Shown here: positions 53,747 through 64,000 of the stretch, piece by piece
Position numbering within the stretch: position 1 is the first letter of the stretch
How the letters are laid out: the number at the start of each line of letters is the position of its first letter
Assembly (NCBI GenBank): GCA_014529385.2
Contig: CM043946.1
Span: forward strand, 37,398,058-37,462,057
Reading direction: 5' to 3'
From: Adiantum capillus-veneris
Taxonomy: Eukaryota; Streptophyta; Polypodiopsida; Polypodiales; Pteridaceae
DNA: 64,000 nt
The notes under the pieces: model-generated
Database searches by the model: none
The model's input: only the letters and a program-made list of their open reading frames with translations
Told to the model about the DNA's origin: nothing
Position numbers and translations under genes: made by a program

Positions 53747-53757
53747 TTTAGTAACGT
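53747..53757. other. 11-bp remnant of the target between two insertions
   Basis: TTTAGTAACGT is all that separates the E3 target duplication from the gypsy LTR. It matches 36813-36823 exactly. Its last four bases are the gypsy target duplication. Confidence 0.9.
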
Positions 53758-54786
53758 TGTGAAGGATTAGGGGGCTGGCCTCTACAACACCTCAAACCAA
53801 CACCAAGAAAAGAGGATGAAGAGTATAGCTCTCTCGAGATAATATGGACTGATCTTCTCTCGCTAATTTTCTCAATTTCACACACACTCAACCTCGACTA
53901 GCCTCGACTAGCTCCGACTAGCTTCCCTCTACACCGCTACAACTCCCACTACACTCCATTGCACTCAAAGACACCAAGGAAGCAATAAAATCAAGGAAAA
54001 AAGTGAGAAAAAAACCATGGAAATCTCTGCACTTTTGACCATAACTCAAAGAGCTTCACTTCTTTTCAAACGCCCTTCCATGTGCTAGTAGGGCTTCCAT
54101 AGGCGCCCCCATATATACACATAGCTTGACCAAAACCCAATCAAATCAAGCTTAATTTGAAAATACAAAAATTTCAGCAAAAAAAATTAAAAAAGGTGAT
54201 GGAAAACTTGGGGGAAACCTTGCCCTTTGATATATGTACAAGCAAGGCATTGCATCACATAGTTTATCCTCCACTAGCTGCACCACAAGGAGCTACACAC
54301 ACCATAGCCACCATACCTCAAAACAAGATGAAAAGAGGATAATATGCAGAGCTAAGCACCCACTTTCATTAGCCCATTGAGGAGAGACACACTCTCAACT
54401 CACCACATCGGGCCCTCGACTAGCAAGACAGGCTGCTCTACTCCCAAACGCCTCTATCCCTCGCGGCAATCAGGGCTTCTTGTTGCTAGATCTTCCTCTA
54501 TCAAATCCCCCACTCACTCACGACCTCAAGCTGATAAAAACTCATTTTTTTTCATATTTTTCAAGTACTAAGTGAATCTTTCAAGTCTCAACACGTCGAT
54601 GTACAAAAACAGCAAAACTATGCACCCCGCACAACTGGCCCGCATGCGTAGAGACAGCTGGCACACACCGCCTTTGTACACTTTGTACAATCATGCTTTA
54701 TTTACATATAAGGGACCCAAAAGCATTAAAAAACCCTTTACACAATCTTTGGGGTGGCTTGCATCATTCCGTAGAAACACGTCACA
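53758..54786 (-). repeat. 3' LTR of the Tat-like element
   Basis: 1029 bp. Differs from the other LTR by scattered substitutions only, a few percent by eye, with no net length change. Confidence 0.95.
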
Positions 54787-54846
54787 TATCGCCCCCCCAA
54801 CAAGCATGGAACACTTTCAAGTGTTTCATGTACATTTCTTGCTTCA

Positions 54847-57800
54847 TCAGATGATTCTGGTCACATAAGGCCTGATTCGGATCCCATTGACTCTTGCCTT
54901 ATGCATATTTCCATCCAATTCCTTGAGCTGATAGCTTCCATTATCATACACCTTATGCACCACAAAAGGACCTTCCCACTTTGCCTTGAACTTTGTTTGA
55001 AAGGTATTGTCCAAATCACTATTATACCTCATAACCAACATGCCTTCACATAGCCCTTTTTCCTTTATCTTTTCATTGAATACATCAGCCCTTCTTTTTC
55101 CCAAGTCTTCATAGTATGTAATAGCACTTTCTCTATCCAACAAGAGGCTATGCATAGATGCCAGTCTCTCTTTTACATGCTCCTCCTCAACCAAACTATG
55201 CTTCAAAATGAACTCCAATGAAGGAAGCATCACATTAATCGGCATAACACGCTCTTCTCCATATACCAAATGAAATGGAGTGAAGCCCATTGATGATTTT
55301 TGAGTCACTCTACATGCCCACAATGCCCTCTCCAAATACATATCCCAATCTTTTGGATGTTCTTCCACAAGCTTGAACAATATCTTCTGTAAAACTCCAT
55401 TGAATGCCTCCCCCAACCCAGTGCATTGAGGATGATAAGGAGTAGCATACCTATGTTTGATCTCCAATTTCTCCACCAATTCAGTGATAAGATCATTCCT
55501 AAACTCTTTCCCTTGATCACTTACAAGCTCCAACGGCACTCCAAATCTACAACATATGCAATCAAAGATAAAGCTTCATACATCTTTGCTTGTAGCCCCT
55601 CTACTAGACTTTGCTTCTGGCCATTTTGTCATATAACCCACTGCACTAAGTATGTAGTGCTTCCCATTTCTAGTGCCTGGAAGAGGACCAATTACATCCA
55701 CACCCCACTTCTCAAAAGGTCCATAGCTTACAATGTGTCTCAAAGGCTCAGGCATCAGCTTTCTCTTTTGATATATTTGGCACTCGTGACAGCTTCTACA
55801 CCAATGCACAACATCCCTATTCATACTTGGCCACATAAGTTGAGCATTCAATACTTTACTTCTTGTAATTTCCACTCCAAAATGTCCTCCACATCCTTCC
55901 TCATGACATGCTTTTAAGCAATCAAAAACTTCATCATGGTAGAGAACTCTTCTCATGACACCATCAGCCCCCTTGTGATACATTTGCTCTTTAATCAAGA
56001 CCTACCTCATAGCTCTTCGTGTGATTGCATGCCTTTGTTGAGAAGCCAATCCCTTTCTTGCAAAACCCGTTTGTAACACATGTTCTTCCTCATGGAGGGA
56101 TTCCCTTCCACGATACCTTGGCTCTCTAATTATCACCGCATGCACATCCTTTGTGAACACCTGTTCCGCCAACTCATGAGCCCTTACATTCATATTTCGT
56201 GGTACATGCCATATTTGAAAGGAAGTAAAAGACTTTAACAACTTCCTCACTTTGAAAAACCAGCCCTTCATGCCTTCTTGATTTACCTTCCAGGTACCTT
56301 GAGATTGCCGCACAATCAACATAGAATCACCTTTGATTTAAAGCCTCCTTACTTGTCTTTTGACACATTCTTCCAGGCCCAAATAGAGGCTTGCATACTC
56401 AGCCTCATTATTACTCTTTACATCCACTTCTTGGATTCCAAACCAGCACTCAATGCCATTTTTATCCACAAATGTATAACCAATAGTGCCCTTATTAGTG
56501 CTCCTTTTAAAAGCCCCGTCAAAGTATAAGGTACCATCTACATCCTGAAGCTCCGCATGCATAGTTGGGCTTGGTGCTATCTTCTTTTCCAAATCTTTCT
56601 TCAACTTACTCCTTGCATGAATCTCTTTAAAAGTGAGCATATCTGCCATATTTGCTCTCACACTATCATCCTTAGTAAAGCTCATGTCAAATTGTTGCAA
56701 GCTAAGTATCCACTTTTGCAATTTAGGACTATCCCTAGGATACCTTGGTGCATGAGGCAATAAACTACATGATGTTAACACCACAAAAGGCTTACAAATA
56801 AGATAAGATTTCAGCCTTTTTGTTGCATATACCAATGTCCAAACCAATTGCTCGATCTCATGCCAAGATTTTTGTGCATCATTCTTCACTTTGCTTATGT
56901 AGTAAACCGGCCTCATATAAGATTGCTTTTTTCCTTTTTGCATCAATACTGCACCAATAGCATGCTCACCCACGCTCAAGCTCAAATAAAACATTTCATC
57001 CCAACAAGGAGGCATCATCAAAGGTAATGTAGATAGCTTTTCCTTTACGTCCTCAAAAGTTGTTTGCTCATGCTCCATCCAAAGGAAAGGGTCTTTTTGT
57101 GTAACTTCTTGCAAAGGGTGTACATATTCAACAAGCATACAAAAAGACCCTGACAAGTACCTTAGCTTTTGTACAAAACTCATCAATTCCTTTGTACTTT
57201 AAGGACTCTCCATCATAAGCAAACATTCCACTTTTGCAGGATCTGGAGCTATCCCATTCTCACTTATCTCATGGCCAAGAAGTATCACTCTAGTTCTTGC
57301 AATTTTACATTTCAAAGGATTGAGTTGACCCCCATCATCATCAATCCTTTGAAACACCATATCAAGATTTTTCACATGAAGCATTCTATCACTGTAAACA
57401 CAAAAATCATCCATAAAGAATTTTACAAAGCTTCCAAGGTAAGGCCCCAATACTTTGTCCATCCAACTTTGGAAGCTCGCATAAGAATTCATCAAGCCAA
57501 AGGGCATCACCCTATAGCAAAACACTCCCCATGGGGTCAAAAAGTTGGTCTTCTTTTGATCTTCATATGCAATCCCAATTTGAAAATACCCACTGAACCC
57601 ATCACATACCGAATATCTCTCATGACCTGCAACAGTGTCCAAAATCTCATCCTGAAAGGGAAGGGGATAGTGATGCCGCTTTGTTGCCGCATTCAATGGC
57701 TTATAGTCCACACATATTCTCCATTTATTTCCCTTTTTTGGGACTATAACCACAGGGAAAACCCATTCTGCATCATCCACAAGGTAGATAAAACCATCTT

Positions 57801-58971
57801 GCAAATGCTTACTCACCTCTATCTCCAACACCTTTCGTTGAATGGTGCCCAATCTCCTTAGCTTTTGAGCAACAGGCTTTGCACCTTCTTTAAGATTTAT
57901 TTCGTAAACAAAACTCTTTTTTCCCCTCATTTGAGCATAATATTTGACAAACAACTTGGGATACTTATCAAACAATGCGTCATATGCTTCTCTCTCATGA
58001 CTAGTCAGGTCACCTACAAGCATATCCATTAATTCAACTTTTGGTACATTCGGCTCATGATCAGCCCCATGGTCATTTTCTGATCTCATAGCATCCCCTT
58101 TATCACAATTTTCATCATGTACATGTATCCCACAAAGATCTACATCAAGATCAAGAAGACTTTGATCATAAACCTCATCGTCAGTACATGTAGAGAATGC
58201 ACTAGAAGAACTGTCACACATGTCATAAGTGGATGGCGATAAATCTTGATGCATAGCTGGTTCATCATCAATTTCCAACACCTTACATGTTTTCATATCA
58301 TATCTAATCCTCTTCTGTTTAGGCCTGTCCACAAAGAGGTCAATACATCCCCTGTACCAGTCCTGCCGTGACCTCATAGCAATTAGCCAAGGTCTACCCA
58401 ATATAACTGGATATGCCCCAAGATTTGCAGGCATCACATGAATGTCCATGACATCCCTTTGACCCAAAACATTAAGCTCCAAGTCATGAATAACTCCCAA
58501 GCATTTCACTCTACTACTATTTGCCATCTTCACACTGAACAAGGATTTGCCTGTGAGCTGCAATCCCAATTGCTGCATTGTCTCCTCTGTCATAATGCAC
58601 ACTTGGGCTCCACCATCCATGTACGCCTTATTCACCCTCCTTCCATGTATCCAAGCATCATCCACAGGCAAAACATCAGTAACTTTATGAAGCTGCACTA
58701 CATGTGTATCGCGTGTCTTTACCTTCACCCTTCTAACACTAGCTAGTTTATGCCAGTGCCTTCTCATACTTGAGCTCAAATGCAAGAGTTGCCCATATGA
58801 TATGTCGGCCCTCTTGTTCTTCAAGTCTTCTAAGAGATTGTATTGAGGCGGTCCGGGGCGGGCAACAAGAAGAGCAACCTCTAGACACCCTTCAAGGCTC
58901 CCGTGCTGCTCAATGGGGCTGGGGCACACCACAACACAAACCAAAACAACAAACCCACAGCCAAATCCCAA
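54847..58971 (-). pseudogene. Tat-like pol polyprotein, one frame with four stops
   Basis: A single reading frame of about 1375 codons, interrupted only by TAA 57199-57201, TAA 56338-56340, TAG 56002-56004 and TGA 55576-55578. In order: QYNLLEDLKNKRADISYGQL, protease AYMDGGAQVCIM (DGG), RT (KWRICVDYKPLNAATKRHHY, VMPFGLMNSYASF, catalytic FMDDFCVYSD), first RNase H (LSVGEHAIGAVLMQKGKKQS...ATKRLKSY), second RNase H (LYFDGAFKRSTNKGTIGYTF, NNEAEYASLYLGLEE), integrase zinc region (HEEGCGGHFG...CRSCHECQ) and core (VDVIGPLPGTRNGKHYILS, LVSDQGKEFRNDL, HPQCTGLGEAFNGVL). RNase H 1 looks catalytically degenerate, as is usual for this lineage. The N-terminal 30 codons before LLEDL are probably not coding. 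Confidence 0.92.
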
Positions 58972-59105
58972 CTACACAAGGGGCACCACCTAGTTTAAGA
59001 GAGAACTAGGACGCAAAAGAGGAGAATCGTTAGAGCAACCCACAAACAAGCAAGGAATTTACACTAACCTTAACACCAATGGAACACCCTCACACACTAA
59101 AACAC

Positions 59106-59137
<32 letters not shown>

Positions 59138-61535
59138 GTGCTCGGGCTGCTTTGAAACGTATTGGCAATGATCAAGCAAACACAACTATATATTTAAGAA
59201 AGAGAGAGAAAGGGGGAGGGGGTGCTTGTTGCATTAATACCTTCTTACAAATCTGTCATGACAAATCAAAGTGAGATTAGTATTTGTTCAACATAGCTTG
59301 CGTAAATTTCACCACAACACATCACAAAAAAAGCCACCCCAATCACTGTCTTAAAGCCAGGGGAGTCCTCTCCACCCTGTCGCCCTCTTACAGTATGTGG
59401 GATTTATGGCTAGATTGATGACAACACCAGAGACAAGCTATCAAGAACTTAACAAAAAACACCAAGACACTTACGCATCATTGTTGTCCATTACTTCACG
59501 TTGGAAGGGAGACAAAATATCCAAGCTTAGTCCAAATCCACCCTCCTTGATTCAGCAAATGTTGGGCTTACACTAGTAGGAGAAATGATAGATTTCCTAC
59601 TCTCAATTGAATGATCACTCTCTCTCTTACAATGGCATAGAGTTCCCTTGCTAATCCCCTATTGCAACACATGTACATGCATAAGACAATGAGCTTCCAC
59701 TCAAGAGCTCCTTCTAGAGAGGTTGAGCTTGGCTTCTCAAGCTATAGCATAGTGCTCTTGCTTATGGCTCCCCCTTTTGTGCTAGCTACACCCTCCTTTT
59801 ATAGCAATTTTGAAGGCTAGGGTTACTCCTCTAACCATGGTTGGGTTAGATTTTCAGCAATTTATCTAATTTCTTTTGCTTGGAATTATCAAGAAGTTGG
59901 TGGGGAAAGAGAGAGGAGAGAAATGGAGGTGATAGGACTTTTCATAGTGGGTTAGTGTTAGTAGAGTTAGTATTAATTTACAAATGGAATTGGATATTTA
60001 CAATGGGAGTATCCATGTAGGATACAAATAAAGAAGAAAAACTCTTAAGAGGTAAGAAAAGGTGGATTTCTTTCAAGGTTGATGCTCCAAGTGTCTTGAG
60101 TAGGGCCAATTTTGACGCTTGTTGACGGTCCACTAGCTTTGACGGTACATTTTTTCTCCACTCTTGACCTTCTTTGAGAGACAAGGTAATTGAAGCTGAA
60201 TAATCAACCACCATGATGCTGTCTTTTAAGAGAAGAGGCTGAATTTTGTGGTTTTTTTGATAGATATGGGTAATTTGGAGAAGGAAAAATGAGACTAGGT
60301 GGTCAATTTTGGAATGGAATTGTGTGTGGGAGGTATGAGTTCACCATGGTTTCTCTTATTCTTCAAGGTTGAGGAGAAGGTGAGTAGGGTGCAGAGAGGA
60401 GTGGTGAGAGAGGTGGGGATGATGAGTGGAGAAATGTGTGTGAAAGAGGAAAATGATAAAGTGGAAGAGAGAGTGTGGCTGCATAGCATGGGAAAACTGG
60501 GGTCCACTAATAAAATCATAGCTCACAGCTCGTAGCTCAAAAAAATATGAAAAAATTTGAGGCAAAAGTTCAGCCCACGAGCTACAACTTTTGCTTGTAT
60601 CACCTTTTCAAATTCGGAGAGCAAGTGAACTTTAAAAATTCAGCAAAACCGACCGTGTTTTTCCACTGCACAAGGTCCTTGTGGGGTCCTTCTTTGGATG
60701 ATTCTTTTGAATACCTCCAAGAGTGAGCCCTCCATAGTGCATGTATGCATGCCACCTACCCTTGACCTTATTTGGTAGGTCTATAATTGAAGATATTGTT
60801 GAGATTATGATATAAGTGAATAGTACAACTAAGAAAATCAAATATTGAGGGGTCTAAAAAATATGTACATGTCAAATATAAATAATATAAGTGAAAAAAA
60901 TTAAAGGGGTCAAAAGAAATCTCTCTCATTATGAGGCTACCATAAAAAGATAAATATTTTTGGTGTTCTAATTTTTTAGAAAAAAAACAAAATAGATGTA
61001 GGAAGGGAAAAATCACAATAGTGAAAAAATATACACATAAATAAAACTAGTTTTTTTGGATTTTTGTTGGGGTGGAGTTACACCAAATATAAGAGAAGCT
61101 TACATGAAAATATTTCTATATGGAATAAAGAGTATGAAAAATGGTAAGAAAAAATTGTGGTAATGGTGAGGCAATGTACAGAGCATAAATAACACACACC
61201 TAGGTAGAAATATTTAAATAAATACCAAAATAATTATGAAAAAATCTTTTATTTAGGCCCTATATACAAAGAAATATTTACATACGCATGGGCCATAATA
61301 TACTTATATTTTTTATATTTTTTATTTTTTTGGCTCAACTAGCCCAATGACTAGCTAATTGAGGGTTTTTAAAGAAGATATGGGAAAAGTCCCGTGACTC
61401 ACGCACGCCTATGTACAGTGAAATGGTAGGGATAGCCACAGTGTTTGGGTGATTTTGGTAGGGTGAGGTAACTCACTGTGGCAATTACAAAGAGCCGAAA
61501 AACGGCTATCAGTATGCTGATTGACCATTCCCAAG
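58972..61535. other. Spacer between gag and pol of the Tat-like element
   Basis: 2.56 kb without a domain I recognise. It has GA-rich patches (59105-59135, 59200-59220), a leftward promoter-like CTATAAAAGGAGG (59794-59806), and an AT-rich stretch (60790-61350). Short frames (e.g. 60214-59978) are unremarkable. It could hold an intron, an extra frame now decayed, or a nested solo LTR. Confidence 0.5.
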
Positions 61536-62792
61536 CTAAAAATCATCCATGCCTATCTTCCTTCTTCTTGCCCTTCCCTTTGCCTCCTTACTACTTTCAG
61601 CCTCTTCCATAGGTGCCTTGCCTTTATCTACATCTCTCCTTGGATTTTTCGTTGCTCTTTCCTCTTTGAAAAGGCCTTCACTCCCTGATTTTTGTGCCCT
61701 TGTTCTCTTATTTTCAAAGACATCAACCTCATCATCTTCATCTCCCTCCTCAACTGCCTCCAAAATTCCTACGTTAAATTGCGGAGGTGCTTGAGCTTGA
61801 TTTTGTCCCTGTTTTTGTGCAATTCCTTGACCTTGGAGAGGTTGCACATTTCCATGTACATTGCCTTCATTACCTATTTGTCTTTGTATGATAGGATATA
61901 CACCGCCTGGCTCTCTCCTTGGTTGATTGCAATTGGGCGATATATGCCCGCTCTCCCCACAATTGTAACACATCACATTATCACCTCTATTCCTTTGAGG
62001 CCGTTCTCCTTGAGGTCTTCTTACTTGTTGTTGGATAGTTTGCATAGCAAGGTTGAGGTTTCCTATTTGCTCTGTCAATCTTTGAATGTCTTGGTGAAAG
62101 GATTCCTGTCCTCTATTGTCCACTCTTGGAGCTTCTACATGGATTTCCCTTTCAACATGCATATCCAAAGGCAAAGGCTCGACCACATTATTTGTTGATA
62201 CATAACCATCCCTTTTATGTACATTTGCTTCTCTTTCCCTATTTGCCATTTCATGCCTTCTCACCTTCTTTCTCCATTGCTCTCTAGCAACCTTTACTGC
62301 CTCATTGTAGGTCCCTGGGTCCTTGAGCTCCACCTTGTCTCTAATGGTTTGATGTACGACAACCACAAACCTATCTTTCTTCAAGAGATCAGGGGGCATT
62401 TGATTCTCTTCAAGTCCCTTTATGATCTTTCTCCAACAAGCTTCAAACCTGTTTATGTGCACATTGATGTCTTCATGTTCTCCTTGTTGCAGCTTGCTTA
62501 GCTCTCTCCACAAATACTCAGGATCATCCTCCTTCTCAAACTCTTCTCTCAAGGCATGAGAAAGAAGATTCCAATCTCCCTTTACACCACCTTCAAGCCT
62601 ATCTTCATACCATTCATGTGCTTCACCTTCAAGTAGCAAACTCACCAAACGTACCTTGAATGCACCATCGTCCCTATTGCTCTTCAATGCAATCAATTCG
62701 ATCCTTCGGATGAACTTGTCCACATCTTCTCCTTTCCCACCCTTGAATACTTCATACCCATCTCCCGCCATAGTCCTTGAGTTGATCTTCAA
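61536..62792 (-). CDS. Tat-like gag protein (open)
   Basis: 418 codons, uninterrupted. MKINSRTMAGDGYEVFKGGK leads into a Retrotrans_gag domain (about 15-190): DKFIRRIELIALKSNRDDGA, LLLEGEAHEWYEDRL, LREEFEKEDDPEYLWRELSK, GEHEDINVHINRFEACWRKI. A Gln-rich coiled-coil-like segment (about 230-260) and one CCHC zinc knuckle, CYNCGESGHISPNC (about 274-287), follow. The C-terminus is acidic, then Lys/Arg-rich (RARRRKIGMDDF). It forms the virus-like particle shell and binds template RNA. It starts 70 bp inside the 5' LTR and is the only intact retrotransposon frame in the window. Confidence 0.9.
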   Translation of the reverse strand: MKINSRTMAGDGYEVFKGGKGEDVDKFIRRIELIALKSNRDDGAFKVRLVSLLLEGEAHEWYEDRLEGGVKGDWNLLSHALREEFEKEDDPEYLWRELSKLQQGEHEDINVHINRFEACWRKIIKGLEENQMPPDLLKKDRFVVVVHQTIRDKVELKDPGTYNEAVKVAREQWRKKVRRHEMANREREANVHKRDGYVSTNNVVEPLPLDMHVEREIHVEAPRVDNRGQESFHQDIQRLTEQIGNLNLAMQTIQQQVRRPQGERPQRNRGDNVMCYNCGESGHISPNCNQPRREPGGVYPIIQRQIGNEGNVHGNVQPLQGQGIAQKQGQNQAQAPPQFNVGILEAVEEGDEDDEVDVFENKRTRAQKSGSEGLFKEERATKNPRRDVDKGKAPMEEAESSKEAKGRARRRKIGMDDF

Positions 62793-62862
62793 ATGGATGC
62801 CAATCTGTAGATCAAAACCCTGTTAGAAGGATTCTCTTCTCCTCAGTGGGGGCACCAGTTTA

Positions 62863-63891
62863 TGTGAAGGATTGGGGGGCTGGTCTCTACAACACCTCAA
62901 ACCACCACCAAGAAAAGAGGATGAAGAGTATAGCTCTCTCGAGATAATATGGGCTGATCTTCTCTCACTAATTTTCTCAATTTCACACACACTCAACCTC
63001 GACTAGCCTCAACTTGCTCCGACTAGCTTCCCTCTACACCGCTACAACTCCCACTACACTCCATTGCACTCAAAGACACCAAGGAAGCAATAAAATCAAG
63101 GAAAAAAATGAGAAAAAAAACATGGAAATCTCTGCACTTTTGACCATAACTCAAAGAGCTTCACTTCTTTTCAAACGCCCTTCCATGTGCTAGTAGGGCT
63201 TCCATAGGCGCTCCCATATATACACATACCTTGACCAAAACCCACTCAAATCAAGCTTAATTTGAAAATACACAAAGTTCAGCAAAAAAAATCAAAAAAG
63301 GTGATGGAAAACTTGGGGGAAACCTTGCCCTTTGATATATGTACAATCAAGGCATTGCAGCACATAGTTTACCCTCGACTAGCTGCACCACAAGGAGTTG
63401 CACACACCATAGCCACCATACCTCAAATCAAGATGAAGAGAGGTCAATATGCAGAGCTCAGCACCCCCTTTCATCAGCCCATTGAGGAGAGAAACACTCT
63501 CAACTCACCACATCGGGCCCTCGACTAGCAAGACAGGCTGCTCTACTCCCAAACGCCTCTATCCCTCGCGGCAATCAGGGCTTCTTGCTGCTAGATCTTC
63601 CTCTGTCAGATCCCCCACTCACTCACGACATCAAGCTGATAAAAAATTAGTTTTTTTCATATTTTTCAATTACTAAGTGACTCTTTCAAGTCTCAACATG
63701 TCTATGTACAAAAACAACAAAACTATGCACCTCGCACAACTGGCCCGCATACGTAGAGACAGCTGACACACACCGCCTTTGTACACTTTGTACAAGCATG
63801 CTTTATTTACATATAAGGGACCCAAAAGCATTAAAAGACCCTTTTAAAAGTCTTTGGGGTGGCTTGCATCATTCCGTAAAAACACGTCACA
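62863..63891 (-). repeat. 5' LTR of the Tat-like element
   Basis: 1029 bp, TGTGA...TCACA on the plus strand. Followed by ACGT, the target duplication. Confidence 0.95.
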
Positions 63892-64000
63892 ACGTGATCA
63901 CCTCCAATACTCACTCGTGTAAATTTGTGACAACATTGCAGTTGCTCTAGTAACACATACATTGACTCCCGACGATGACTTGGATGTGGAGCCCATGGTG
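63892..64000. other. Unit 3 flank resuming right of the gypsy element
   Basis: Matches 36820-36927 (CCTCCAATACTCA..., ending GATGTGGAGCCCATGGTG) with a handful of substitutions. No gene recognised. Confidence 0.85.

Larger units (their letters stand above)
53758..63891 (-). mobile_element. Ty3/gypsy element with two RNase H domains (Tat-like), full length
   Basis: 10,134 bp. LTRs 53758-54786 and 62863-63891 are both 1029 bp with TGTGA/TCACA ends. Target duplication ACGT (53754-53757, 63892-63895), or AACGT if the last LTR base is shared. Polypurine-rich GGGGGGGCGATA (minus strand, just right of 54786) and a primer-site-like TGGTGCCCCCACTGAGG (leftward from 62857) fit minus orientation. Order: gag, a 2.6-kb spacer, protease-RT-RNase H-second RNase H-integrase. 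The second, archaeal-like RNase H is the hallmark of Tat/Ogre-type plant elements; lineage is inferred, no tree was made. Confidence 0.94.
37816..64000. repeat. Segmental duplication, unit 3 (diverged, interrupted)
   Basis: Homology to units 1 and 2 begins at TTTGGACACTCATTTTGATG (37816; compare about 11000 and 24139) and, ignoring nested insertions, continues to the window end. It has more indels and substitutions than units 1 and 2 have between them. It carries a private insertion of about 360 bp (about 37883-38245), bordered by GGCCC-TGTCA-like repeats. Confidence 0.85.

Noticed and set aside
59978-60535. Short frames in the gag-pol spacer as an extra retrotransposon gene
   Set aside because: Frames are short, overlap on both strands and show no envelope-like or known ORF features.

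Overview
This is nuclear DNA from a land plant, almost entirely nested transposable elements plus decayed host gene fragments. The evidence is: spliced CACTA (En/Spm-type) transposons, Ty1/copia and Ty3/gypsy LTR retrotransposons, L1-type LINE debris, and fragments of the plant families CYP78A (cytochrome P450), WAK/LRK10L-like receptor ectodomains and HIPP (heavy-metal-associated isoprenylated plant protein). I cannot name the species. I see no intact host gene, no tRNA or rRNA gene and no CRISPR. 

Layout. 1-4289: CACTA copy E1, minus-oriented and cut by the window start. 4290-7838: copia integrase, LINE and chromovirus debris. 7714-14536: unit 1 of a segmental repeat (copia gag remnant, gypsy integrase/chromodomain remnant, CYP78A 5' fragment, WAK-like fragment, start of a copia element). 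14537-20852: CACTA copy E2, an internally deleted derivative whose right end lacks its last 15 bp. 20853-about 36930: unit 2. It is close to unit 1 by eye and then continues through the rest of the copia element (26776-36651), which is interrupted by a complete chromovirus (28459-34451). 37816-64000: unit 3, older and more diverged. It has the P450 and WAK fragments and the full-length copia (40641-46027), and its right flank is split by CACTA copy E3 (46189-53743, plus strand, both termini) and by a 10.1-kb gypsy element with two RNase H domains (53758-63891). The flank resumes at 63892. 

The paralogous units act as each other's empty sites. Target duplications can therefore be read for E3 (TCA), the chromovirus (ACAAA) and the large gypsy element (ACGT). 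Inferred order: copia insertion, then duplication, then chromovirus into unit 2 and E3 plus the gypsy element into unit 3, with the unit 1/unit 2 duplication being recent. 

The CACTA family is the most informative part. It carries a six-exon TNP2-like transposase gene, which is open across the in-window exons of E1, has a stop codon and a lost splice acceptor in E3, and is deleted and frameshifted in E2. It also carries a three-exon Transposase_24-like accessory gene, intact in E2 and E3. Upstream of the transposase, all three copies carry a captured fragment of a HIPP metallochaperone gene. E2 even keeps the C-terminal CaaX prenylation box.
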